From contig JAJGOT010000500.1 of the NCBI GenBank assembly GCA_022457155.1, positions 310,001 to 374,000 of the forward strand: a stretch of 64,000 nt of DNA. Reading direction: 5' to 3'. The notes beneath the pieces are model-generated. The model did no database searches. It was not told the DNA's origin and was given only the letters and a program-made list of their open reading frames with translations. Shown one piece after another: positions 1 to 12,806 of this stretch (position 1 is the first letter of the stretch; the number at the start of each line of letters is the position of its first letter). The translations under genes and the position numbers were made by a program. Source of the stretch: Cladopsammia gracilis (lineage: Eukaryota > Cnidaria > Anthozoa > Scleractinia > Dendrophylliidae).

Positions 1-93
1 CTGGAAAAAGCTGTACAGCCCTACCACAAAAGTGTACAGCCTTGTGTGTTAAAATTTCAAGCAATTTTGTCTCAATATAGTTATATGATAAAA

Positions 94-231
94 TACTTAT
101 TGACTAAGTTAGGTTGGGCCGGATGGGAAAATATTTGGCTCTCGGTCATGGCACACAGACCTCGCTGTGCTCAGTCCGTACACCATGACCAAATATTTTC
201 CCATCCGGACCTCCCACTTAGTCAATAAGTA
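94..231. repeat. Palindromic MITE-like element
   Basis: Both ends carry the same sequence in opposite orientation: TACTTATTGACTAAGT at 94-109 and its complement at 216-231. The homology continues inward through GGATGGGAAAATATTTGG (121-138) and its inverted partner (189-206). The whole 138 bp can fold into one hairpin. No coding content. This is the usual form of a short non-autonomous DNA transposon; I cannot name the superfamily. Confidence 0.75.
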
Positions 232-1300
232 CATAAAATGTTCAAAGAAATGTGCATGATATGATTGGTAAGATCAAGTTCATTATATTGCAATAAAGCA
301 CATGCTAATGCATGCAGCCTACGTCACCAGTATAAGTGCATGCAAATAATGAGACATTTGATAAAGGAAATATTGAGATTTTTACCTGTGCATCGTTGAG
401 TTATAAAGCACTTGGGAATTTTAAACAACACTCAAGACGAGCAAAAACCACTCACCTGTGCCTTGTGCTTCTCTAAGCACTTTTCTCATGTTTTTTTTAT
501 TATTCCCACTTGGTTATAAAACTCAACAATGCACTTGGTCGTGTTAAATATTGCCTTAACAGTTGAGCAACTCTTGTATGAACTTCTTCTCTGCATAGAA
601 ATCTCTTTATTACAGACAGTCAACTTAGACCCAGAGAGATCAAAATCCATACAAGCTATAATTATACTTCTCATGAGATGACAATAAAAATGTGAGAAAT
701 TAATCATGTGAGAACTGCTGAAAAGAAATCAAATGTAGAATGAGGGGTCGCAGGCACAACCAACCTATATTGACTTTTGTGATCACGTTTATGTTTTGCC
801 TAGATTTGGCTAATTTTTTGCATGTGGCCTTCAATTTATTAAAAAAACATCACCCCATGTATATATTTTTTTGCTAGTATTTGCTTCGTTTTCAAGAAAT
901 AACATATGCAAAAAACTATGTGTTCCCTAGCGGCGTCTTTTGCAAAACAAACCTTTTGTTCCTCCATACAATGAAATCAGCGAAGCGAGCAAAAGAGCTG
1001 CTAGGAAACACAGAGTTTTGGGAATGACACAAGCTTTTAGCCAGCAGGGTGTCCAGGCATCCTGTGGACGTCCACTTTTTGAAGAAATTCATGAAAATTG
1101 CACCTAATCCTTTAAAAATTTATGATGGGAATTACCTTCAGGACGCCCACTTTTCAATTTCTGGCTAAAAGCCTGGAATGACATTGTTTCTCTAAAATGA
1201 AGGGGTGCGAAAACTAGCAAAAAATTATGGGGCAATGTTTTTCAAATAAACTGAATGTCACATGCAAAAATTTCACCAAATCTGCCCAAAACATAAAGAT
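232..1300. other. AT-rich interval, no gene recognised
   Basis: Short open frames on both strands lack splice-site support or a recognisable motif. If the gene starting at 2794 has an exon here I could not find it. The segment 1031-1165 contains an imperfect inverted pair around a lysine/alanine-poor, unremarkable stretch (TTTTAGCCAG at 1035 and CTGGCTAAAA at 1161). Confidence 0.4.
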
Positions 1301-1689
1301 TGGCCATTTTTATGCTACATTTTTATGCTATCGTCTGAGATGTTAAAGTCGTCTCGTCTAGTGATTTAACATCTGATGACTTTAACGTCTTCTTTTAAGT
1401 GCGTCGACTTAAACGTCTCACACGTTAAATATGCCTAGTATAAAAACGGGACGGCCTTAACGAGGACTAATTTAGCCCTATTTGTATTTTCTTGCTCTTA
1501 AAATTTATTTGGGGACGACTTTAGTCGTGTCCCGTTACTTCTGAGAATAGTTTTTTTTTTTAGAAAATCTTGTGTTTTCCTCTGTGGCCATCTACTTTAA
1601 TGCGTCCTGTTTTTATACCAGATGCATTTAACGTCTGAGACGTTAATTACATCTAGACGACTTTAACGTCTCTAGCATAAAAATGGCCA
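1301..1689. repeat. MITE with 17 bp terminal inverted repeats
   Basis: TGGCCATTTTTATGCTA at 1301-1317 is repeated in inverse orientation at 1673-1689. The interior is rich in variants of ACGTCT and TTTAACGTCT in both orientations, so the subterminal regions also pair. It is 389 bp long with no coding capacity. A target duplication is not clear. Confidence 0.7.
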
Positions 1690-2661
1690 TTATCCTAAAA
1701 GTCAATAAAGGTCGGTTATGCCCCAACTGCAGCTCTTGAAATGATCCTTGCAGTGATATACGCAACCTATACTTCTGTTATAAGAACAATGAGCCCACTG
1801 GTCCGTAACAAAGAGGTTCCTTGACATAAAACCAATATAAGTTATTTACTGTTGGGAAAGATATAGTTACACTTTGATTGAACAATGTGATACACTGCAG
1901 TTTTCAGATTTGCGAGAAACTTGTACAAATCTGTTTTATGCGTAGAGAGTATAATAATTATAAGAACAAAATTGTTTTGACAGTTAACAAAATAAAGACA
2001 GTGAAGTGGTACAGAGATAATTTGTAGATGTCAACTAAAACCAAGAACATGAAGCAATCAACCATACAATGCAACTCATTTACTTCATTGTGCACAAAAA
2101 TCAACATCGAAACGAATTGGGGAGATGATACCTCTACAAATACAACAAATTGTTGATGTCTGTACACTGTAACCTTACACTATACACCGGATTTACTCAA
2201 GATGGTATTAGGCAACATCAACTTATGGTAAAACCACGAAACAGCGTTTTTTTCCGCATGAAGATCGAAGAAATATATGTTTATGTTAATGTAATTGCTC
2301 GATGCCTGAATAAAGCACATTCCTTCAGTGTTATAAGGAAACGACCTCCAAAAAAAGTAAAGTTATGAAGCTTCTCGAAGTCAAGTTCGTATCTAAGCAC
2401 ATAACCAAGCCGGACGGAGAATCAACCAAAATTGTACGATTTTCTTTTAAAATGGGCCGTATTTTCTTCCGTTTTGTCTTTCTTTTCGTACCTTTACAAA
2501 TACTTTCATTGGAGAAGACAATAATATGAAAATATAACGATGATGAAGCCCACAAATTTCGTAACATGGTTCGAACCTAAACAGGCGATCGCGAATGTAA
2601 TGGAGTTTGAATGATTCAAGGAAGCGAACTTCAACTCTTGTTGGCCGTCAAATTCACTTAC

Positions 2662-2794
2662 TTGCTATAAATGGAGGAGGAGGTCCTAGATTAACATTCT
2701 GATCTTCTTGTTGCTGTAATAAAGGCGCATTTTCGCTTGTATCTGGTTCCATAGGGGCAGATGGAACCGCAGAGCCTTCTACGTGATCCGCCAT
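2662..2794 (-). CDS. First coding exon of an unidentified gene running off the left edge
   Basis: ATG at 2794 opens 44 codons that end in a strong donor, GTAAGT, at 2661-2656 (exon 133 nt, phase 1 out). The peptide begins MADHVEGSAVPSAP, contains ENAPLLQQQ and ends GPPPPFIA: a soluble, proline-rich, low-complexity N-terminus like that of many small membrane or endolysosomal proteins. A dileucine-type ENAPLL element is visible. The start sits in AAAATGGCGG, a YY1-like motif often found over metazoan start codons. No downstream exon was found between 1 and 2660, so the rest probably lies left of the window. I do not recognise the family; the proline tail and dileucine do not decide between candidates. 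Confidence 0.5.
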
Positions 2795-2921
2795 TTTGAG
2801 TTTAGGTTTCTTGGGATCGTCACTGGAGTTACGAAAGTCATGTGACAGGAATCAGCTCGAAAGATATGACGTCATTGACGGGAATGAATATTATTTATGC
2901 AAACGAGGACATTTTACAGAT

Positions 2922-3145
2922 GACTTCATGGGCAGTGCGGGCGTACGCTGGCGTACGGTATTTACGCACGAGTTGGTTCGTATTCCATGCTGTAATTTGT
3001 TTATTTTATACATTTGTGATTGGACGAAAATTACGAAACGTTTTTTTCACTTGTGAGAAAGTCGTTTCGCCATTCTGATTGGCTGCGAACCCTAAACGGG
3101 GTTTTCACACGCCAAATTTCAATAGAAAATCTCAATATGTATGAA
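2922..3145 (+). repeat. Dispersed repeat, copy 1 (second copy at 23722)
   Basis: The segment starts TTCATGGGCAGTGCGG, includes TACGGTATTTACGCACGAG, and continues through TTTGTGATTGGACGA and GCCATTCTGATTGGCTGCG. The same order and wording recur at 23722-23995, with small gaps. It carries two CCAAT-box-like ATTGG motifs. It lies 130 bp upstream of the start at 2794, so it could contribute promoter sequence to that gene; that is speculation. Confidence 0.7.
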
Positions 3146-3557
3146 ATAATCGCTTTTTCTTTGCGGGGGATGGGGGTATGGCGTTCCGTTGCGAACAAGA
3201 AAATAACGATGGGTGTTGAAAATCATAATAGGTAAGTCGAGAATTGTAAAATAAATCGAATAATAAAAAAGATAACTCGAGATTTTTTTTAAAATGTAAG
3301 TTGACAACTGCGCAGTGTACTAGCCAGATGTCGTGACAAGAAACACCAGTCGAGATTTGAAATTCAAGTCGAGAATTAGAAAAAAATCAATATGCAAAGG
3401 CCTCTAAGAGCCATCACAACATGAGGTTATACTCCTAGTGTTTTTTGCGTTCGACTCTTAGGAGAACGCAACCTAATCTTGGGCTCCCTGTGCTACCAAA
3501 GCGGTGATTTTTTTCGTGTACATTTTCGGCGCCATCTTGAATGACGTCATGTATTAA

Positions 3558-4604
3558 GAGGCAGTGTCTGTAAAAGCGGTCCACTGCATTTCGGGTCAGA
3601 AAAAAGTTTTCCCTCAAACTTTGCCCAGTAAACTATCTTGGGTCATAAGTAAATGAAACGACTTTAGTTTTTGGAAATACGTTAAATTGCATTTTTTAGA
3701 GCTCGTAACAGTCAAAGCGGCAAAAGGCCTAAATTTGCGCTTGGCCAGAATCGAAAATTGCATAAATTGACGAGCTCGCTGCTCGGAAACCACCAAACGC
3801 AGCAAGAAATTATTATCATTCCTAACTTTAGTGTTCCATCAAAGGTGTGAAACGCAAGTTAATTTTGATATGGTTTAAATTGGAGATTCAATAAAATTAA
3901 TGCATTAGCACCCACTTAGTCGCTTTTTGAAAACATGCGAAAGTACCCTGTCTTCGCTGGCTTTTATTTCCCAAGTCCAGAATGAAACGCTTACAATTTC
4001 TATTGAATTCTGCTAAACAAATGTTAGTTAGCATAGAAATATAAAAATACTTTGCACTTTTTGTCTTCCTTTTCCACAGCGACATTAAACTTTTCGTGCT
4101 TTTGCGAATATAAAACGCACATTATGCAAATTAGGTTGTTGGACAATTCAGAGTGCTTTAAATATAGGCGTTTTATATGATTATATTTCACGATTTTTAG
4201 GCATAAATACAGTAGAGAACACACAAATAAACGTTTTGAACTGTTTAATGGCTATAACTAGCTAATTATTAAGTCCCGATCTTCGGTGAATATCAGGTGA
4301 ATATTATGCAAATTAGGTTGTCTTCAAAAGTTAGTCCGGTGACAAGAAACATTTCTAACTAAGTTTGATTTTTGCTTTTAAAAACACAGATATACTGTCG
4401 AAAAGCATTTTGTGATTTAGGTATTGAAACTTAACGATAAATCAGTTTAGCTTTTAACATGGGACGTTGTTAATGTACTTTGAAATCGACAAAGCGTGAC
4501 CTTTGTCAGTGCAATTTGCATGAATTTGGAGTGTCACACGATGTAACATGTACAATTAAACGCCATTATTATATTCATTCTATTTGGCAACTGGCAAAAT
4601 GAAG
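3558..4604 (+). repeat. Left arm of the large inverted repeat
   Basis: Reverse complement of about 8198-9217. Landmarks shared by the arms: CCCAGTAAACTATCTTGGG, GACGAGCTCGCTGCTCGG, AATTAGGTTGT, and GTGACAAGAAACATTTCTAA. Differences are mostly single bases and short insertions. Confidence 0.85.
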
Positions 4605-5538
4605 GCAAACAGTGATCCCAAGATACCATTCGTTACTGCAAAAAAGAAGGATGGTTGGACTGTTAAGCTTTAATATGGAATGCAAAATCTCAATGAAAGA
4701 ATATCTAATGACAGAAAAGCTCTCAATAAAAAGCGCCGATGATGATCGTTTTCTGTCGTATTCAGAAATGTGTGTCGATTCAAGGTATTTCCGAGCTCTT
4801 TTATTCACTGCAATGCACCGACTTAATAGAAAGCCACCTCTACTCTATCCGTTTGTCACACAAAAATCTAACCAAGGTTGCCTTTTTGATTTGGACAAAC
4901 ATACATGTACTGGTATACGCCAAGCGTAGCCCCACTTATTAAATCATATTTCGAATTCTGGCACACGAGAATAGCAAGCCAGTATTACACCGAAAGCGGC
5001 ATGTAAAAAAAACGCCTATTCAGGCCGGCAAAATCTGGGCACCGTTCCCGGGCACGGGCACTTCCCGCCTTTTACCACCCATGTTTTCCTACGATCCCAT
5101 AGACAAAATGGCAGGCGCAAACTGGAGGTCGATTGTAAACATGCTTGGTCTAGGGCACCGTGATGTCTGAACAACGCCCATTCCGTATGCGGTTATGACT
5201 TACGTATGCCTTTTTTTACCTAAGACCGGCTATACAACTTATAATTAAAATACTTAATTTAAGTCAGTAAAGACGGCAGTTGATGGCATCATATGCGGTA
5301 AAATAGTCGGGACTGCCCCCCCCCACCCTTTTTACGCCCGAATGGCTTTATACATATGTATTCTGTTGTATTTTCTATTAAAGAGAAGACTCCGAAAATT
5401 GCTTACAAATGATCCTCTCGTATTTACCCTCTCATTCATTAGCATTGCGGTTATAACTTTTACCCCTGGCATCACAAATCTTCGTTAATTATATAGAATC
5501 GTGAATTTACAAAATCGTAGCTTTGACTCCGTTAATTC

Positions 5539-5670
5539 ATTACATGGCGAATTTCAGCCCGTTTGCCCGGGCTGGAATTTTCAGCCCGGGCTGAAACTTT
5601 GTTCATGTAATCGCTAACTTCATTTTAAGAGGATTTATTTCGGAAACCGGGCTGAAATTCGCCATGTAAT
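5539..5670. repeat. 132 bp MITE with 23 bp inverted ends
   Basis: ATTACATGGCGAATTTCAGC at 5539 is repeated inverted at the other end (5648-5670). The interior contains a further CAGCCCGGGCTG palindrome. No coding sequence. Confidence 0.75.
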
Positions 5671-5679
5671 CGGCCCCTA

Positions 5680-7713
5680 AGGGACGGACCATTAGAAATC
5701 TTGGGAGGGGGGGTGACAATTCCCAAAAAAAAAATCCTGCAAAGGAAAATTGTCTAAAAAAAAATTCGTGCAAGCAGTTGACCATAAAAAAATAAAATCC
5801 TGCAAGCCAACTGGTTATATATACATTTATTTATTTATTTATTTATTTATTTTAAACTGGAACATATGAGAGTATGACATGCTCTCTGGTAGTAAAATTC
5901 ATCAAAAAGCAACTTCAGGTTGAGTCAAATGCTGTCAAAAATAACCTGCCTCAAAGGTCTATCTGGTACATGTACCAACATCAGGGGCGGATTTAGGGGT
6001 GGGCCGAGGGGGCCGCGGCCCCCCCTTTTGCCTGGGATTATTATTATTTTTTTAATATTTTAGTTAGCAACGTCTGTCAGATGGTATTTTGCAGCTTTTG
6101 CTTTGTTTCCTGAGATATATTTCCTTTATTATCAATATGAACATTATCAAGCGTTGTTCGAATCAACCCGCCTTTATAAACAAGTTTCAAGAATGTTTAC
6201 AGAAGCACCATGGGAGAAGACCGCCTCAACGCACTGTTGCTGCTCTTTGTTCACAATGACGTAGCTTTAGATTATGGTGCAATTGTTGACGACTATGCCA
6301 AGGGTAACCAGAGAAGGATGACATTAATCAACCCCTGCAGTGACTCTTCTTAAAGTCATTTCCACGGGATATTTCGTTTGTTTAATTTGTTTTTGAAAAA
6401 TTATCTTAAAATCTGTCATCCGAAGCCTTCATTTTTGGTCACAAATGTTCCCAGAATGCATGCAGTATAGCATCAATTTTCCGGGGGGAAATGTTGCTGC
6501 TTTCGCGCGAGGTTGCGTTCTCGCCGCAATTGCTAGCTATTGCTGTGGCTCATTTTTGATTTAGTATTATTGTTAAGTTGGAATAGGTCATGTCATTCAT
6601 CAAAACACGCATCATTTTAAAAGTGTTTATTGTACTTCTTTGACAACCACACCTTTATTTTATTAAATATTTCAGCATTTCTTGTTCAATATGGAATCCA
6701 AGCAATTGATAAATTTAGGCGTCCAGAATGCACCAGATTGCATCTCCGAGTACTCCAATTATCAAAATTTTTCGGGGGGGCATGCCCCTGAACCCCCCTA
6801 GATTGTCACGCCTTTGGCGCTCCTGATGGGCGCTAACGCGCCCATATTGTCACTATAAAAATTGCTCCGGCCCCCTCTTTATAGATTTCCTGGATCCGCC
6901 CCTGAACATCTTAAATTAAAACCTTGTTTATGTACATATTTGAAAACACTGTAAACATCATGAAATATGTAACCTGCTCTACTACACGCAAGTATTTTTT
7001 TTAAATACATTACAGATTGTCCAACCGTCCCGATTTCGTCGAGATTACCCCGATTTTGCTTGAAAATCCCGAATCCCGACCAATGTGATCGGGATAGGAA
7101 AAATCCCGATTTTGACATCCGGTTCTGTCATTTTCGTCAAATTCTCATAATACTCACTATACAAAAAGACGAAATTGCGTATACTTAACTCTGATATCCA
7201 GATAAACTAAAGAAACAGCAAGAAATATAAAATGAAATCGAGTACTTGTATGTGGAGCCACACAAAGAGACGCAAAGCGACGAGAAGCCACATCAATTTG
7301 CCAAACATTTTTGACAGAAATTGTTGTCTCAGAACACTAGAAATGGAGTTTCAGAGCATCCAGATTTCAAAGTTTTCTGGTGGGGCATGCCCCCAGACCC
7401 CCCTAGCGGCTCGCGCCTTCGGCGCTCGACCACTCAATCTCAATTCTTATTTCTCGCCATTTTTTAGGCAAAGGTTCCACAGTCTGACTTAAATATACTC
7501 TCCAGCGTTTAATACCAAAAATGGATTGGGCCAGGTATAAAACAAAAAATTGGAGCTTGCATGCATTTATAAAGAAGATCTCAGAAAAAAAAAAACCTGC
7601 AGGCTTGCACCTCCCAAAAAAAAAAATCCTGCAGGAAACTCGGGCCGAAAAAAAAATTCATACACTGAAAAATTTTTGACCCCCCTCCCAGGATTTCTAA
7701 TGGTCCACCCCTA
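5680..7713. mobile_element. Non-autonomous DNA transposon, about 2 kb, with a nested insertion
   Basis: Both ends carry GGACCATTAGAAATC followed by a T/GGGAGGGGGG run (left at 5685, right inverted at about 7689-7706). Just inside, both ends repeat A-runs next to TCCTGCA motifs. The interior includes a GGGGCATGCCCCCAGACCCC segment near 7382, a signature common in marine hAT-like repeats (from memory). A separate hAT-like element sits inside it at 5982-6904. No transposase frame remains. Confidence 0.6.
5982..6904. mobile_element. hAT-like non-autonomous element
   Basis: The ends are CAGGGGCGGATTTAGG (5982) and, inverted, CCTGGATCCGCCCCTG (6889-6904). CAGGGGCGGATCCAGG-type termini belong to hAT elements. 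The interior includes GGGGGGCATGCCCCTGAACC near 6775. The sequence AACAT abuts both ends, but a full 8 bp duplication is not intact. It is 923 bp long with no transposase. Confidence 0.65.
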
Positions 7714-8197
7714 ACCTGCCTTGAAGGGTGACCCGAACAAGCAGACAGGGAGACCCGGGTAGGGGGTGACCCTGTCTGCCATGTGAAGCATGCAGCAAAC
7801 GGCAAGCGGGTAATTCGGCGTCACCCTCCCTCCATGTAAACAGGTCCTAAATCCATTGAAGCTCCATGAATTATATTGTCAGCCTTTTTAAAGAAAATGA
7901 TATTGAGCTCTGTAAATTCAAGAACAAAGTTAAGACAAGGGTTTCGTTGCTTGAAACTTTTAAAAGTTTCATAGGTCTTCACAGTTTGCCGCTGCGTTCT
8001 TGCATGAGAAAGAAAAAGTTGATTGTTGGGTGTAGTTGTTGTAAAACACAAAAGTCAAGTTCCGATCACGATCGTTTGTTCGAGATTGCCTCCTCTGTAC
8101 CTTCTCAACGAGAGGATTAAGTGTAAGGTACCTACAGACCTTGTTGTACCTTGCAAACTGAAAGCATCCTTTATTCTTCAGTCACAAATGGTTACTT

Positions 8198-9217
8198 TTC
8201 ATTTGCCAGTTGCCAAATAGAATGAATAATGGTAGTAATCAAATTTGTTACATGGTGTGACACTCCAAATTCATGCAAATTGCACTGACAAAGGTCACGC
8301 TTTGTCGATTTCAAAGTACATTGGCAACGTCCCATGTTAAAAGCTAAACTGATTTATCGTTAAGTTTCAATAACTAAATCACAAAATGCTTTTGGACAGT
8401 ATATCTGTGTTTTTAAAAGGAAAAAAAAAACAAACTTAGTTAGAAATGTTTCTTGTCACCGGACTAACTTTTGAAGACAACCTAATTTGCATAATATTCA
8501 CCTGATATTCACCGAAGATCGGGACTTAATAATTAGCTTGTTATAGCCATTAAACAGTTCAAAACGTTTATTTGTGTGTTCTCTACTGTATTTATGACTA
8601 AAAATCGTGAAATATATATATATAAAACGCCGATATTTAAAGCACTCTGAATTGTCCAACAACCTAATTTGCATAATGTGCGTTTTATATTCGCAAAAGC
8701 ACGAAAAGTTTAATGTCGCTGTGGAAAAGGAAGACAAAAAGTGCAAAGTATTTTTATATTTCTATGCTAACTAACATTTGTTTAGCAGAATTCAATAGAA
8801 ATTGTAAGCGTTTCATTCTGGACTTGGGAAATAAAAGCCAGCGAAGACAGGGTACTTTCGCATGTTTTCAAAAAGCGATTAAGTGGGTGCTAATGCATTA
8901 ATTTTATTGAATCTCCAATTTAAACCATATCAAAATTAACTTGCGTTTCACACCTTTGATGGAACACTTAAGTTAGGAATGATAATAATTTCTTGCTGCG
9001 TTTGGTGGTTTCCGAGCAGCGAGCTCGTCAATTTATGCAAATTTAGGCCTTTTGCCGCTTTGACTGTTACGAGCCCTAAAAAATACAATTTAACGTATTT
9101 CCAAAAACTAAAGTCGTTTCATTTACTTATGACCCAAGATAGTTTACTGGGCAAAGTTTGAGGGAAAACTTTTTTCTGACCCGAAATGCAGTGGGCCGCT
9201 TTTACAGACACTGCCTC
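8198..9217 (-). repeat. Right arm of the large inverted repeat
   Basis: Inverted copy of 3558-4604. The arm ends CACTGCCTC followed by TTAA. The inner limit is where similarity stops after TTGGCAACTGGCAAA read on the minus strand. Confidence 0.85.
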
Positions 9218-9221
9218 TTAA

Positions 9222-11494
9222 CGCGCACCTAAATCGCGCACCTCGTGTTGTGGGAAGCTTGGAAGAGGAAACGACGTTCTTTTGATGAGTTTTTGCTTCT
9301 GATTTTCCATTGTTTGGGCAATGTTCTTTCAGATTTTTGTAGGTAGTATTTATCAAAGCCTGAGGGAAGTTTGTGTGGCTTCTGGAAAAGTTAAATTCTT
9401 GCGAACGAGTCGTGTTCGGTCGCGAAACAATATAAACCTCCAGCTTCAGTTGGTGGCCACGTCAAAGCGAACTAGTGACGGGCGGCAAGGTTACTAAAAT
9501 TCCAAATAGATATCCTTTACATTAATGGTTCGTCCACATGACACACGGTGGTCTCACGCTGATGACTCCCAATGTCGCCACACACGAACGCACTTCATAA
9601 TTAGTGATTACGCCTAGTAATTAAGTTACGTAATGTCTCGTTCCGGACAATGTATATTTATGTCACGCTAACATGTTTTGTTATTTGTAAACTACAAAAA
9701 GTTTCAAGCGTTTGATAATCCTTTAACTTTGAAAGGCAAAGGCAAGGCATCCGTACTTAAACACTTATATGCCATTTGAATTCCATTTGCAGTTTACAAA
9801 TAAACGTATTCAGTTTACAAACTAGAAATACGTGTCTCGCATAACCTCGTGAAGCTCGGGGGAGGATGCACTGCAAAAGTTTAGCGATGTGGGAGGGAGA
9901 GATGGAATTTCTGATTGAAATGGAGAGGTTGGGTTTCTTGCTGGCAATGACCTCATTTAAAGTTGAGACATTTTCGTTCTCAGTCTCTTCAATTTAACTT
10001 GTACTTTGTGCCCTGTCTTCCTAAAATGAAATATATGGGAGCCGCTGGTGTTGGTCAGTGTTGGGTTTTGAGCTGTGGGTCGCTGTAACTGCCATGGGAC
10101 TGCCCACCCCCCCCCCCCCTCCCCCCCCATCTTCATTAATTTTTGTCAGAAGGAAAATTGGTCTGAAAGTGGATGTATTAAGTACTGTTGTGGGACATGG
10201 GTCCAGGACAATATGCAGCGGTGTTCTGTTTATTTTGATTGTCTCAATTAAATTCCATTTTTGAAACTTGCGAGCTAGTGCTATCTCCTGTTCCCTTTTC
10301 ATACTGCTATAGTTTTTGTTCTATATACTGCGATTCAAACAATTGGTAATGCAATTCTCTATTCATTTGAATGGTTGAGATCACAGGAGGTTACTGCTGC
10401 TGAAAAGTGATGTCCAAAAAATAACAACTCAATGGTGAAAGTGGCATGAGATTCTCCCAGCAGTAACAATACTATATTTTGGATACATATTGTGAGGAGA
10501 TTTGGATACATATTGTGAGGAGATTTAAGATACTGATCGCCGTTCCAATAATAAATGTGAAGCAGTAATGTTGATGTGTCATGTGTTTAGCTACATGTAT
10601 ACGGTTGCTACACATTGACATTAGCTGGTCATGATTGCTAACAGAAAATTGTTTTTTTCCTAACAAAATGTTTTTATCCAAATTGTAAACAGAAATTCTC
10701 CTTACTAAACCATTCGAATCTTATTTCTTATTGAACTATTTTATGAAGAATGCTGTAAACTCAAGATACTGTATACGTATACAACTCGATCACTGTTTCA
10801 TTCACAAACAATGCTACATCATGTAAATGTTGTGTATTTGGGAAATAATTTCCACCTGTGTGATCTGTAGTTTTGATCTTGATCATTTAAAACGTTCCTT
10901 AGTGACGTTGGTGAGAATATCAATAAACATCAAATTAAAGTTTGTAGTAAGAGAATTATTTTTCAGTGTTTGATTATCCTCTCTGTAGTTTAGCCGGTGA
11001 TTTGAGCTACATTTCTTAATCGTTCTTCTTCTCTGAACCTTTCCTGTAATCAGTGTTTGCTTTTCCCTACCGTATCAGGTATGAAAGATATTCGTCACGA
11101 GTATTTAGCTGATCGTGTAATTCTTGCTGCCTCTCGTTGCGTCTACAAACAGAATCATTTTGTCCGACACTTCCAGTCGGTGTCGCCTCTCCTGATCGGT
11201 TTCGTTCAGAATTCTAATGGCGGCATTTTGTCAAGGCGTTTGAACCTAGTCAAACAGTGTGCCTAGGCTGTTCGAAGTCTTTGTAATCTATGCTCTCGTT
11301 GTCTCTTCGTTGCTGGATCGCGATCGCGCTGAATTTCAAGTCACCGTTCGGCGGAGTTTCGGTGGTTAATTTTCACGGACAAGGATTTCCAGCCATTTGT
11401 GGAATCCAGCGTTGTTGTCTTTGCTGTTCTTTCTCATTTGCATCAGAAATTGGTTGTGTTTCACCGAGAGTAAAATTTTTTGCAGACTATGAAT
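9222..11494. other. 2.3 kb without a recognisable gene
   Basis: Contains a C-rich homopolymer tract (about 10103-10129) and an exact 25 bp tandem duplication of TTTGGATACATATTGTGAGG (10478-10526). A 69-codon frame at 11057-11266 follows an AG acceptor-like site but has no recognisable motif. I see no supported exon. Confidence 0.4.
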
Positions 11495-11737
11495 GAGGGT
11501 GTCAATGGGGTATACCTCTAGTCAGTAAACAGTTAAAAATATCCATTTTAGTCAGTAAACAGTAAAAAAAATCCCTTTTAGTCAGTAAACAGCAAACGGG
11601 GAAAAACGTCAGTTAATAATTAACGTTTACCAATTTTTTTCTCACAATATAGTCAACAACGATGTTGATTAACCTTTCATCTTCTTAGTGGTAGTTATGA
11701 CAGGAAAGAAATTCCAGAATCTATAAAATGGTCTTAA

Positions 11738-12390
11738 GGACGTTCGCGCCAATTGTTTATGCGCATCCTTACTGCGCATGCAATTCATGTCGCAACGCCA
11801 TGCAACGAGCGCGCGCGCAAAGGAAGAAATCTATTCACATTAAGGGATGGTAGCCGTTGCATTAACTCTGCTTTGAATTAACTCGCTTGGATGGTCGGTG
11901 ACCCCTACTTTTTTTGGATAGATGATTTTCTTTACTAATTCTCGACAGATTGCGAAAAAATGAACAAAACATCGATGTAGGAAGTTTAAATTTTTCCCAT
12001 TTTTCGACCAACGCCACATCGAATCCCGCCAACTTGCGGCTGTCAGAGTTTGCAAATTCTGTTGTTTAAATTTACGTTGACTTTAAGGAACGTTGCCAGT
12101 TGATTTAATTTGCTTAATAGACCCACTCATATAAAACTTGGCATAGAAAGTTTCATTCTAGAGATTCATTTGTAGTATTTTTAGACTAACAGACATTGGA
12201 GCCATATCGAGTAAGGAACACCGATTTTTCAAAATTAGAAAATTAGGACGGCCTTTTAGATATCTTATCTCCGAAACGAAGTCGGTGACCCCTCATTGTT
12301 TTTGCATTTCTGACAAAAGAAACTCATAACCTAGCTGCAGCAAACGTTTTATAAAAAAGTCAATGTTAGAAGATTTTCGCGCGAACGTCC
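11738..12390. mobile_element. TTAA-flanked MITE (piggyBac-like target)
   Basis: GGACGTTCGCGC is found at 11738 and inverted at 12379-12390, each bordered by TTAA (11734-11737 and 12391-12394). The 653 bp between contain no transposase. TTAA duplication points to a piggyBac-type mobiliser by the known habit of that superfamily. Two similar clauses, AACGAAGTCGGTGACCCC (12277) and its partner GGTCGGTGACCCCTACTT (11893), suggest internal duplication. Confidence 0.6.
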
Positions 12391-12806
12391 TTAAATACAA
12401 AAAATAGCATGGAAAATACTTCACGGACGAGTGAGATTCTGACGAGTGAATAAAAATCACGTGCGCGCATTTTTCCATGGCTTAAACTCTATTTGTTGTA
12501 GACAGCAGCAAGCAGAATCGACAGAATCAAACATGAGTTACCATCAAGTGGTCTCAAGTGCCGACCGTAAGACTTAAAGGGGCTTTGTCACCATTTTCAG
12601 TGTTACTTTAAAAAGCCAAAAGACATATTTATATCAGTGTGAGCTCAAAACATTGGTCTAGTTTTTCTAGTAGAGCTCTAAGGTCCTAAAACTTAAATGT
12701 CTTCAGACACCTTCAGCAGCAGAAGACGTGGATGGAAATGGATTGCAACTTGAAAAAAATTGGACTAATTTTTTCAAGGTTATTGTCGTGTCTCGATATC
12801 TTTTTT

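Larger units (their letters stand above)
3558..9217. mobile_element. 5.7 kb fold-back element with 1 kb inverted arms and TTAA flanks
   Basis: The left arm (3558 to about 4604) and the right arm (about 8198 to 9217) are inverted copies of one another, with only scattered differences. The outer ends read GAGGCAGTGTCTGTAAAAGC on both sides and are each flanked by TTAA (3554-3557 and 9218-9221). TTAA is the target duplication used by piggyBac-type transposons; the terminal bases are not the usual piggyBac CCC, so the class is open. The same 62-codon frame is present in both arms (3897-4085 minus, 8713-8901 plus), which only reflects the duplication. The central 3.6 kb is filled by other transposons. 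No transposase is recognisable. Confidence 0.6.

Noticed and set aside
3897..4085. The same 62-codon peptide in both arms taken as a conserved gene
   Set aside because: Identity follows from the kilobase inverted duplication; the frame is lysine/phenylalanine-rich and unlike a known protein.
4612..4929. 105-codon frame inside the fold-back element
   Set aside because: No recognisable motif, an overlapping frame of similar length, and no splice or promoter support.
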